Of a stretch of 64,000 bases of DNA, positions 21,177-31,163 are shown one piece after another (position 1 is the stretch's first letter; each line of letters starts with the position of its first letter). Location of the stretch: the NCBI GenBank assembly GCA_009763385.1, contig CM019827.1, positions 117,331,204 to 117,395,203 on the forward strand. The letters run 5' to 3'. Source of the DNA: Coix lacryma-jobi var. lacryma-jobi (taxonomy: Eukaryota > Streptophyta > Magnoliopsida > Poales > Poaceae). The notes under the pieces are model-generated. The model was not told the DNA's origin, made no database searches, and saw nothing but the letters and a program-made list of their open reading frames with translations. A program made the translations under genes and the position numbers.

Positions 21177-24099
21177 AAAAGATCGGAGCAACAACTCAAC
21201 AAAGAACAAATCTCAATCACACATAGCGAAAGACTTGGTTCCCAAAGACATGGGCAAAGGCTCGACGCAACCAAGTCAAGAACAAGCTAGTCCTCAAGAA
21301 GAAGCAGAAAAAGGGCCAACACCACTAGCTGATAGCTCGATACCAAATGAAGCTGAAACACGCATAAAACATGCAGAAAACTGCTAGTCCCTCAAGAAAG
21401 AGGCACAAAGGCTCAACACAACTAGCAGATAGCTCCATACCAATCAAAACCAATCAAAACTGGCGAAAACAGCTAGTCCCTCGAAAGCTCCAAACCAATC
21501 GAATACATAGGCACAAAAGAGCAAAGCAGAAATGCCCCCCTCACTAAAAGAACTCCCCCTCAACAAGTAAAACACAAAATTGCAAATTGTCACCATACCA
21601 TGAAAATTCCCCCCCCCCCTTGGGGGCAATTTGCAACCAAAAACGAAGGGAAAAGGGGCTCAAATAAGCGAAACGGGGCTAGGCCATGGCTATCGGAGCA
21701 AGCAAATGCACATGAGTCAAAAATGCAAGTCAGCAGCTTCAGGTATATAATCGATAGAATGAAAGTATGCTCTAAAGAGTGCTGATCCGATTACTAAGCA
21801 ACAAGCAAAATTGCTAGCAAAGGCTCAAACTGATCACAAAATATGAAATATGAACATATGAGCTTAGTGAGCAGTTTTTTTGCCATTCAGAAAGGGGTTT
21901 CACCATCAAAATAGCATTGAACATGTATAGACAGGAAGTCAAACAAGTGCTAAACATGTATACAAGGTGAACTACCCCTAGCAAAGTTCAATCATCATGC
22001 TATAGAATGAAACATAGACTTGTGTTTGTCAGATTTTATCAGAGAAATGCAGCGGCTATTAACACAAGTTCAGATTTAGCATGTGATTGTGAGAGGTTGA
22101 AAGCTTGTCATTGCCTAACTTTTCAACCGAGCTAAGCCTATGCATAAGCAATCAGAAGCTTGAAGCATCAGTTTCGGTCTTACACTACACGGCTCAAGTT
22201 TAACTCGATGTGCAATGAGAAACTGTCTCGATACCGTGATGTGCTGACAAAGCAATCCCATCTCGACCTTTTCAATTTCACTTAGACTTGTTTCAAAATT
22301 AGCAGAATATGAACAAACCAAGCAAATGAAGGACTAGGAACTAGAGACATAGCAACCTAGCATATATGAAATAGCGCAAGTGACTTTCACACATTCTAAA
22401 CATGCTAGTTGCCAATCTCAATGGTGAACATGAATCAAGTTTTATGTTCATGAAGTATATTCACCATTTGTAAAAATAGCTTAGCTCACAACATGTATCA
22501 GTGATCAAAAAGAGCATAAGCTACAAGCATCATCATATAGCATCGAAGCAAAACTACTCAGAGCATAAGTTCATTCTAAAGAGTATAGACATGAAGCTCG
22601 AAAATACAAGATGCATACAAGATGAAATGCATGCTGAAGTTAGTCTAGAAGTATCGGAGTAGAAAAACTAGACTAAGAGTATCGGAGCAAAAACAAAAAC
22701 AACCCAAAACAAAAGGGTATCAGAGAAGTTAGTCTATGATACAACATGCAAAGTGTTTCCCCCATCTAAAGGGGAAACACACACCAAGCTCACCTCTCAA
22801 CCTAGCAAAAGTTGAGAGATGCAAGGGCTTGGTGAAGATATCCGCAACCTACTTATGGGTGTCTACATGCCTAAGGTCAATGTCACCTTTCTCGTAGTGA
22901 TCACGAAGAAAGTGAAAACAAACATTGATGTGTTTGGTCTTGGAATGAAGAACAAGGTTCTTTGGTACACTAATGGCACTCGTGCTGTCACAAAGCAAAT
23001 GAACCTGACTGAAATCTAGACCAAAATCACGTAATGTAGCAACCATCAATAAAAGCTGCGAAGCACAAGAAGCGGCAGCGATATATTTTGCCTCGATGGT
23101 AGACTGGGCTACGCTAGACTGTTTGCGAGAATATCACAAAACTAGTGAAGAGACAAAAATATTGATAAGTCCTAGAAGTAGACTTGCGCTCAAGCCGACA
23201 GCCGGCAAAATCCGCATGAGAGTAACCACAAAGCGAAAGGGTCGAAGAAGAAGAGTACCAAAGACCCAATTCAGGAGTGAATCAGAGGTACCTCATGATG
23301 TGCTTGACCGCCTGCTTGTGGGAAGTCTAAGGGGACGCCTGAAAACGAGCGCACAGACACACTGCGAAGTGTATGTCTGGCCTCATCGCCGTCAAGTACA
23401 GGAGAGAGCCAATCATGCTCATGTACTCCTTCTGGTCAACAGCCTCTCCGTCCTGGTCCGCGTCCATCGCAATAGTCATCGCCATGGGCGTCGTAAGAGG
23501 CTTGTCCTCGCCCATGTCGAACTTCTTCAGGATGTCTTTCATGTATTTGCGTTGATGCACGAATGTCCCGTCTCGGGTTTGCTTGATTTGCAACCCGAGG
23601 AAGAAGGTCAACTCACCCATTATACTCATCTCAAACTCCATGCTCATAGTATCTGCAAACTTGGCAACAAGTGCGCGAGAGGAGCCACCAAAGATGATAT
23701 CATCCACGTAAATCTGAACTAAAAGGATGTCATTGCCTTGCTTGAGGAGAAACAAAGTCTTATCTACCCGTCCCATTTTAAAACCCTTGGAGAGCAAAAA
23801 GGTTTTCAAACGCTCATACCAGGCTCTCGGGGCTTGTTTCAAACCATATAAAGCTTTTGAAAGTTTGAAGACATGGTTTGGAAACTTGGGATCCTCGAAA
23901 CCAGGGGGTTGCCTAACATAGACCTCTTCCTCTATATACCCGTTTAGAAAAGCACTCTTTACATCCATCTGGTATAGATTAAAACCTTTCAAAGCAGCAA
24001 AGGCTAGAAGGATTCCGATGGCTTCTAAACGAGCTACAAGGGGCAAATGTTTCTTCATAGTCTATCCCCTCTTTCTGGCAAAAACCCTGGGCTACTAGC
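21177..24099 (-). mobile_element. Copia element H fragment, minus strand (3' UTR and 3' half of pol)
   Basis: Read on the minus strand, the order is RT, RNase H, and then a 3' UTR with the same hairpins and purine tracts as B (CTGCTAGT/ACTAGCAG arms near 21365-21430). On its 3' side H stops before any LTR at the B boundary. On its 5' side it is cut in RT by the gypsy LTR at 24100. The rest of its pol and gag should lie to the right of this window. Confidence 0.85.
22766..24099 (-). pseudogene. Copia element H: RT and RNase H pseudogene
   Basis: The minus-strand frame begins at LVAQGFCQKEGIDYEETFAP in the RT fingers, truncated by the gypsy insertion. It continues through MDVKSAFLNG, GLKQAPRAWYERL, YVDD and the RNase H region, and ends at the stop complementary to 22766-22768. 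The frame is shifted near 24055 and between about 23330 and 23050, and has a stop in the DTHK-VADIFTKP region. The fragment is more diverged from B, C and D than they are from one another, so it is probably older, in keeping with its role as outermost host of the nest. Confidence 0.88.
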
Positions 24100-25605
24100 T
24101 GTTGACACTTACTAACGTCGCTACCAAGAGTAGAGATAAACTCTATCCCCGGCAACGGCGCCAGAAATGCTTGTTGGTATAAATTAACGCACACTCTAGT
24201 TTATCCGCAAGCGCACAGATAACATCTACCGATGTAGCACTTCACCGGAGTAACTCAGTTTTAATATCGAACCCAAAGGAACGGAAAGTGTTAAGTCTCA
24301 AAGTCTAACCCCTGAGTAGCTAACAAGGACGGAGAATCTAGAAGCATAGAGGGGATCACTAAGGTTGTCTAATTCCAATTTAAGAGTGATATGTTTATAT
24401 TATTCTTAGTGGGGAAGTTGCCATAAAAGGTCACAAACAGAGTATGAGTCTTTATGCAAATGTATACTCCTACCGAGCCTACACACGGGTAAGTGGACTA
24501 TAGAAGAATCAACAAGGCTATAAGAGTCACCCTTGCGAACAACCACTACTACCGGTGTTATAGGAGGCATTTATGAGCTATCAAGTCTAAGCACCACGCT
24601 TACACTATCCAACAACTCTAACTCTAGAATGACTAGAAGTAAAGTACTCAAAAGAGAGTCACAAACCTTAAGAATAATAAGAACAATAACTCAAACTTAA
24701 ATATAGACGTTGATTACCGAAACAATCGCTGAAGCAAGTTGAAGATAAACTTGAATCCGCAGGTACAAGATGAAGAAGTTGATCCGACAGTACGGATCTC
24801 CTTCTTGATCTCTTCCTCTCTCTCTCTCTTCTAGTTCTAATATAAGACTAGGTTCTAAATCTAAACTAGAGGGGTAACTAGCCTTCTACTTGATAGCTGG
24901 CTCTTGATTACAACTAGATGAACTAGATCTAATTCTAGATGAACTAGAAGAGATTCATGAAGAGGCACCTCTACTTCTAATTGAAACCCTAGTTTCTGAT
25001 GTGGAGATGAATAATGAAGATGGTGATGCCTGGAGAGGGGGGTGTGGGTCTGGTTTTACAGCCCGAGGTGGAGTAGGGGGCAAGGAATCGCCATGTCATC
25101 GATCCGCGTCACATTTATCGCCCACCGTTGGATCAAACCGACTTCAGGGACGGTGGAGATGCATCCTAGGAGGTGGTGGAAAAAGGTTCCAGAAGGCGGA
25201 GGCAAAACGGCCTCCATGGCCGACCGGTCGGTCTCCAAGTGGGACCGGTCGGTCTGGCCCAGTGGGCCCACGTGGTGGGCCGCCTCGTGGTGTCTTGTGG
25301 TGTCTTCTAGATCCTTTTTTTGCATATTTCGTTGTGAAATTAATATCTTTTCATCCGGGACTCCGAATATAGCAAATTATATGTCCGTTTCGATCGTCTC
25401 GACGAGCCCTTCGCAATGGTGCACTCCAATGCATCACTTGAGATACTTTTATATGGTGAAATATTGATGTCCTACAAAACAAGTGAGAGCACCAAAACTC
25501 GTGGAACTTGTTAGTTTCAAACCCTACAACTATGCTTTGTAATTCATTTAGTGTCATTTCATGCAATAGTTGATGGTTAATTATGAGCATTAGTGAGCGT
25601 CAACA
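24100..25605 (-). mobile_element. 3' LTR of gypsy element F (minus orientation)
   Basis: The LTR is 1506 bp; on the plus strand it starts TGTTGACACTTACTAACG and ends AGCGTCAACA, so it is TG...CA in both senses. The complement of a polypurine tract (AGTTCCCCCAAGC) follows at 25606, which makes this the 3' LTR of a minus-strand element. It carries a near-perfect copy of the Asp-tRNA-type primer site inside its U5 end (24147-24163) and two ACCGGTCGGTC words at about 25222-25255. Confidence 0.85.
24147..24163 (-). other. Primer-site-like sequence inside the LTR of F
   Basis: The plus strand reads CCCCGGCAACGGCGCCA, the complement of TGGCGCCGTTGCCGGGG, the primer site typical of Athila/Tat-type gypsy elements. 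It lies about 47 bp inside the LTR, not at its edge. The LTRs of J and G have the same arrangement. Confidence 0.75.
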
Positions 25606-26778
25606 AGTTCCCCCAAGCTTAACATTTGCTAGTCCCAAGCAAAGCCAATCTCAACAATGGATCAGGAGTTGCTACAATATCTTTACTTCCAACAAGTATA
25701 CCTGCTGTTAAACAAAAATTCTCCGAAACATATCATGTTATTCTTCATGGGGCTTATTACTCTTACCTTAGATCTTGAATAATTGAGAGATTGAACGATC
25801 AAATCAAGCACTATGTTGCTAGTTCTTTCACTTCACCTTTATCCCGGAGTTTTAATTAATTTTTAAAAGTTTTAATACATATGTTGTCAAATTAAACAAT
25901 GAATCCAAAGAGAGTCAACCAACCATTGAATCAAGAAGTGCATGTGTATGGAAAAATAGAGTCGAATGCTCTTTTGAATATATTCACTCTCTTCTGTCTA
26001 TCAGAGACATATGGCTATCAGGCTAATTCTACTGTCAGACACGTGCCCATTTTTTTTGATATTTTTTTTTCGAGGTTCCGGACACTTGTCCCTTTTTATT
26101 TCCTCGGGATCTATCTTTTTGAGGTTTCAGACACTTGTCCCTTTTTATTTCCTCGGATCTTTCCTTCTTTTTTTTCTTTTCTCTTTTTTTTCTCTCTTTT
26201 TTTTAATAGCCACATGCTTCCAACAAACTTATAAGAGGGTAGCAACAGATAATTATGAGCATTTATGCGGAAGATGGATGACATGTGTAAGTGATCTCAA
26301 TTCAATGACAAGATAACATCTCACAGGGTCACAAAGCTTAATTTAACTCAATGCAATTATTAGCCATATTCATATTTAGAAATCTCCGGAACTTTAGTGT
26401 TGTTTAGAACAAGATAATAGCAGCTCAGATCATCACATGTCATATCCCAATTACCTAGACCTTAGATTAAGTATTTGCCATCCATGTATTTAATTTTATT
26501 TTAAGGCATCATTATTAATTAGGAGAAATCATGCTTTGAAGGCTAGGTACTTGAAAGAAATTAGATAGAGCAACTATTCATCATTTCCATGCAAAAGATT
26601 AAAGAGAGAGGATTCTTCTTTAGTCATCAACTACTTAAACAAACTAGACATACTATTTTATTTATTTAATCTAACACACTTTAAGATAAAGCTAATAATA
26701 GTAGTAGTAGTAATAAAGACATACCTGAATCGCGAAGATAACGGGGTGCGTCTCCCCCAAGCTGGTTCCCTTACTAGT

Positions 26779-26893
26779 GTTGAGCCTTCATGTGTCCATA
26801 TATTTTTGTCTCTTTTTCAATTAATGGTGAGCCTTCATGTGCCCACATATTTTTGTTCTTTTCTTTTTAGGGGTGAGCCTTCATGTGCTCACC
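26779..26893. repeat. Three CCTTCATGTG-loop inverted repeats in gypsy F
   Basis: The clearest unit is GGTGAG (26872), loop CCTTCATGTG, CTCACC (26888). Two further units at 26779 and 26826 keep the loop but have imperfect arms. In J the same loop is closed by ATGGAC/GTCCAT (48471-48490). Confidence 0.75.
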
Positions 26894-27322
26894 TATTTTT
26901 GTTGTTTTGAATTTATTTATAGAATGAAAAACTTAAGAGGATAAAGATACTTACGTGGATACATGGGGTGCCTTCCCCCAAGCTGAATGTTGACGTAGTC
27001 GTTCGATCTTGTAATGTAGTAGACTGACAGTGGATATGTCATTCCTCTATTAGAGCTTTGATTGAGGTTGATGGTTGTTGAAACAGTGCTCCAGTAGTGG
27101 ATGAAACATTCACTTGCTCGTCAGCTTTTCGGGGCCTTTTAAATCCTGTGAAACTCAAATAAACAACAAAACTTGTGGAACAGATTAAGCATTAGCGGTT
27201 GGCCACTCAAGCCTTAGTTGTCCAGAATTTCAGTAAGATCTCTTTCTCAATATTTTTATGTTTTTATATTTTTATGATGCAAGAGAAAATGCAACAGGAT
27301 GAATGTATGCATATTTATTTTT

Positions 27323-27324
<2 letters not shown>

Positions 27325-27357
<33 letters not shown>
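27325..27357. repeat. (TTA)n microsatellite
   Basis: About eleven perfect tandem TTA/ATT triplets within the non-coding part of gypsy F. Confidence 0.95.
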
Positions 27358-27359
<2 letters not shown>

Positions 27360-27833
27360 TTTTTATGCCACCACGGTGAACATTCCTGTGGGTTTTTACA
27401 CACCACAGAATTATTCACATGGGGCTTCATGGTTTATGATGTAGGGTAACAAATGCAATATTTTTATTTTCTTTTCTAATGCAATGCAGAAATTAAAATG
27501 TTTGTGAATTAAATATGATGATGCAATGATTAAATATGATGATGCAATAAATAACTAAGAATTAAATATGAGAAATATGCAGGAAAATAAATATGAGGAT
27601 AACTACCGATTTTTACCTTTTGGCGAAGGTTCGGATATTTAGGTCCGACGAACCGGGCCTTCCCTTGGTTTAGACCTCCCAAGGTATGCCAGACGTTTGG
27701 AAAGTTGTTATTGATTGTACCTCTGAGGTGCAGACTTTTTCTTCCATACTTTCTTGGTCTGAGTCTTCACTTCCTGTGGTTCACTGTCTTGAGGTTTCTC
27801 TCCTTTCTTTTTCGGGACATTGTCGATAGCTTC

Positions 27834-28130
27834 TTATTCGTGATTGGCCTCTCTATTCTTGATAGTTTGTCTTCTTTGGTGTTGAGAGCGGCGTCTTTCA
27901 CTTCTATTCTTCTTAGGTGCTTCATTGGGCATGTAGTTGATGAAGTTGCATCGTGCCTTTTCTCCAGGAAAGTGAAAAATGGATTTCCTCTTGTAGATGA
28001 TTGTACTTGTAGCGTAGAGGAATGGTCTTCCTAGGATGAGGTGGACATCATCGTTTTCTCCTATGTCGAAGATCAAGAAGTCTGTGGGGACTTCATGACC
28101 TCTAATTTTGACTACGACGTCTTGCATCAT
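27834..28130 (-). pseudogene. Gypsy protease-region fragment of element F
   Basis: The minus-strand frame of 98 residues has the block VVVKIRGHEVPTDFLIFDIG, then ENDDVHLILGRPFL, HFPGEKARCNF and a basic tail (KKNRSERRRSQ). This is the segment just C-terminal to the active site of the aspartic protease in grass Ty3/gypsy (Tat-type) polyproteins. The protease matures the polyprotein inside the particle. The catalytic D-T-G segment is not present in the frame, and no RT follows, so this is a non-functional remnant. The ATG at its start is incidental. Confidence 0.8.
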
Positions 28131-29180
28131 TCCTTCTTGTTTATGCCTCTTGATATGGTGTCACTCATGTCATTTGTTCGTCCAGCAGTTTGAAGTGAAG
28201 CGTTAATTGTGGATGCTGACAGCATCTTGCTCAGTGTGCATGTTCTTATAGATCTAGGACCTTCACTCTGTAGAATATAGGAGTTGACAAACTTCGCTCT
28301 GTTTGCTCAAGAGTGTGTCCTGCTCATAAAGACAAGGTAGAGATCAAGTGCATGGGCTCTGTTGGTGGAAAAACACCAATAGAACCAAATGTTTTGTTTA
28401 TTCCTCTCTAACCTTAGGCACATTGCACAAGACAAACTTGTTGTTTATGTGTTCTATTCAATCTTAACATGAGTGATAGGATCAGAGGATGAGCATGAAA
28501 GTAGCATCTTAAAATATTTAACAGATCAAGTTACTTAACCCAAGGAGGGATAATCTATGCATAAAGTGTCGATCTTTTCATAATTGAGATATATCATCTT
28601 CCAAAGGTTAGATGCACAACATTTTAGCTCATTTAGTTAAGACAGTGAGATTCAAGAGAGTAAAGCTAGGAACAAAGATCAAAGGACTAAACATGTTAAG
28701 TTGATTAGGTTGGATCAAGTGAGGTGCAACTTAAACATGTTTTGTTCTTTATTTATGTTTATACTAGAATCAAGAAGAAGCTTTTAAAGTGATTGTTACT
28801 TACCTTGAAATGTTACTTTGTCAATGAAGAGTGATGTGTCGAACCACCTTGTGGAAGCTTCTCTTGTCTAGCTAGCTTGTCTTCTCTTGTTTGGCTCACA
28901 GTATGCTTGAGAGGAGGAAGATCACAATGGAATCATCTTTAGAGGTATCAACCTTCCTTCTCTTGTGTCGACTTATCAGTGAAGGCGCATTGTTCCTCAA
29001 GTATGCTGACTAGGATCCTCTCTCTTTCTTGTACTATGAGGATGTAGGGACAGTTCCATATTCTTCTCATGTCCACCTTTCTTGTTTTCCTTTAATCATT
29101 GGGTTGGCAAGAGACTTGAATTTAGAGCTGCCGTTGGTAGTTCTTAGCTTCACTAAAGATAGAGCTAGGCAACTATCCCC

Positions 29181-29185
29181 GGTAA
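29181..29185 (+). repeat. Target site duplication of copia C, left copy (GGTAA)
   Basis: GGTAA directly precedes the 5' LTR and is repeated at 60804-60808 directly after the 3' LTR. Rejoining the two sides restores a gypsy primer-site-like sequence, which confirms the ends of C. Confidence 0.95.
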
Positions 29186-29574
29186 TGCGGATACATGGGT
29201 GTATGTCGGGTCTCTGAGTGATGAGTGATTGTCAACTGGGATGATGCGCATGTTCTTTGGCTTGTGTTGTGCAGGTGTCGAGCACGGATGCAGTGATCAA
29301 AGGCGAGGTGAAGGTCAAGTAGAGACGTGCCGTGCCGATGGACCGAGAGTGGCGAAGGGCGAACGTGAGGCTTGGACTGAGGGACGAGAGGCCCGAGGAT
29401 CAGCTGTGGTGGCTGGCAGCCTGTGACGACAACAAGTGAAGAAGTGTGGTCATGTGTTGCCTGAGTCGTGGACTTGGGGACACGTGTCGGTGGATGGGGT
29501 GCACGGGAGGTGCATCCCATCTACGACGTCGGTTTGGTGGTTGAGCCAGGGAAAAACCATCGGGTGGACGGTTT

Positions 29575-29757
29575 CCAGGTTTGGGCCTCAAAACCTGGGT
29601 GCGGATGGTTTCCGAGTTTGGCCACAAAACTCGGGCTGAGGACGGTTTCCAGGTTTGGGCCTCAAAACCTGGGCGTTGAGGGTTTGCTGAGTTTGGCCTC
29701 AAAACCGGGGGTTGGCTGGAAAAGGCTGGTTTCCCGGTTTGGGCCACAAAACCGGGG
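29575..29757 (+). repeat. U3 hairpin array of the copia C 5' LTR (one fused unit)
   Basis: Units have arms AGGTTT/AAACCT, GAGTTT/AAACTC and CGGTTT/AAACCG around GGGCCTC or GGGCCAC loops. Near 29690 the left arm CTGAGTTT is joined to a right arm AAAACCGGG. In the 3' LTR these belong to two separate hairpins. Confidence 0.85.
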
Positions 29758-30541
29758 GTGCAGAGCGAGTGCGGCACGTGGCGGCAATCGGGAGGTTGCG
29801 TCGAGGCAACGCTACGAGTTGTGCGGGCATGGCCGTCGGATACACCTACCACCGAGTTGGTCCAGAATAACCTTAGGGTTTAGCTGGTTCGCTCTGTAAG
29901 TAGTTAGGGGTAGAGTGGGAATTAGGAATAGGTTAGAATTAGGATAAATAGGGGGAGACACCCACCACCCCATCTATCTCAGTTAGTCATCCTGTCATTT
30001 GCTCTTGGCTTCTAGGGTTTCCTGCTCTCCCACATCCCTGCTGTAGCTAGCTGAGATCCACAGAGAAGAGAACAATACCTCTGTGTTCATGGGATTTTGA
30101 GGAAGTGAGGCCGTAACCTCACTATTGTAGCGTGTGGTAGCCACACGGTTGCAAATTCGTGGTTGTGATTCGCGTTTTGTTCGTGTTCTTCGCGGAATCC
30201 TTTTTCTCCATGATTTTCCCATCGTTTGATCTCTTTTCTCAGTTCATCTTTTGCAAATCCGTTTGAACCAAGTTGTTCTAGATGGTGAGGCACTTCTTTC
30301 CATCGAAGGAATTCTCCTCTAACCTCACGGTCTAGGAGATCGATCGATTTTAGTTTCGGGTCAAGCTTCTCACCCTTTCCCGAATTTCTTCGATTCATCG
30401 ATTTGGAGATAGGTTCGAGCCATGATCTCTTAGAGATAGCTCACTGTCAACCCTGTGACTCTTCTCACCAAGTTTGATCCCCAGAGGATTTGTTTTGGGT
30501 GAGATCGAGGCGAATCGGTGAACGAACTGCACAGACGCGGG

Positions 30542-30828
30542 GTGACCGGACGCTAGCACGGGCTGACCGAACGCTGACCCCGTGCGTCCGGTCGATGAAT
30601 GCTGAGCGTGCTCTTCTGTGACTTGACCGGACGCTAGCTTCCTGATGTGACCGGACTCATCGGTCTTACTGTTCATTGGGTCGTTTGTTAGTTGACCGGA
30701 CGCACTGATCGTGACCGGACGCACTGCCACACAGAGTCCGGTCCAACACAGTAAGGTCCCAGATCAGGTTTTGTGTGACCGGACGCGTCCGGTCCCTGCT
30801 GACCGGACGCTGGCCAGAGTCCGGTCGT
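30542..30828 (+). repeat. GACCGGACGC array of the copia C 5' LTR
   Basis: About eleven direct and inverted copies lie in the LTR leader. The 3' LTR copy (60249-60534) is colinear. Several differences between them are C-to-T or G-to-A at CG, for example GACCGGACGCATCCGGTC. Confidence 0.85.
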
Positions 30829-31102
30829 GACTGCTTTGCGCGTTTTCGTTCGCCGGTTGTTCGTTCGGTGTCGGATTTGGTTTCCGTCTTTTGTGTTGAG
30901 TTTCTAGGCTTGTGTAGTATCCCGCTGTGCTTCTTGGAAGCATCCACCCAACATCTAGGGTCGTGGACACTAGCAAGCTCTAGGGTTTGCCTTTGGGGTT
31001 GATTTACGGGACAGTGGCAACAAGTTTTCGAAAGGAATTTTGAAGCTCCCATTCACCCCCCCCCCTCTGGTCGCTTTCTGGTAGCATTCTCGGTCCTTCA
31101 AT

Positions 31103-31114
31103 TGGTATCGGAGC
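31103..31114 (+). other. Primer-binding site of copia C (initiator-Met tRNA type)
   Basis: TGGTATCGGAGC lies two bases after the 5' LTR. It is one base off TGGTATCAGAGC, the complement of the 3' end of plant initiator methionine tRNA, the usual primer for copia elements. Confidence 0.9.
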
Positions 31115-31163
31115 GGGTTAAGGATCTTCCATCTTAGCCGGTTCCAGATCCACAGAAGGCGAC

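Larger units (their letters stand above)
25606..29185 (-). mobile_element. Internal region of gypsy element F, largely non-coding
   Basis: About 3.6 kb from the polypurine tract (25606) to the primer site, which is split by element C (29177-29185 plus 60804-60823). The only recognisable coding remnant is the protease fragment at 27834-28130. The part nearest the 3' LTR is AT-rich with poly-T/CT runs (26040-26210), three CCTTCATGTG hairpin repeats (26779-26893), and TAG (26698) and TTA (27325) microsatellites. RT, RNase H and integrase are absent, so F is a deleted or non-autonomous copy. Confidence 0.75.
29186..31100 (+). mobile_element. 5' LTR of copia C
   Basis: The LTR is 1915 bp with TG...CA ends and a TATA-like GATAAATA at 29943. 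The hairpin array at 29575-29757 has five units; the fourth is a chimera with arms that no longer pair. The GACCGGACGC array is at 30542-30828 and includes a perfect 18-bp palindrome, GACCGGACGCGTCCGGTC, at about 30777. The 3' partner (58852-60803) is 37 bp longer because it has one more hairpin unit. Confidence 0.94.

Noticed and set aside
22819..23722. Plus-strand frames of 66 and 208 residues across element H
   Set aside because: They are antisense to a clear RT/RNase H frame on the minus strand.
26779..26900. Hairpins followed by T-runs read as rho-independent terminators
   Set aside because: This is plant nuclear DNA, and the host element is transcribed on the other strand.
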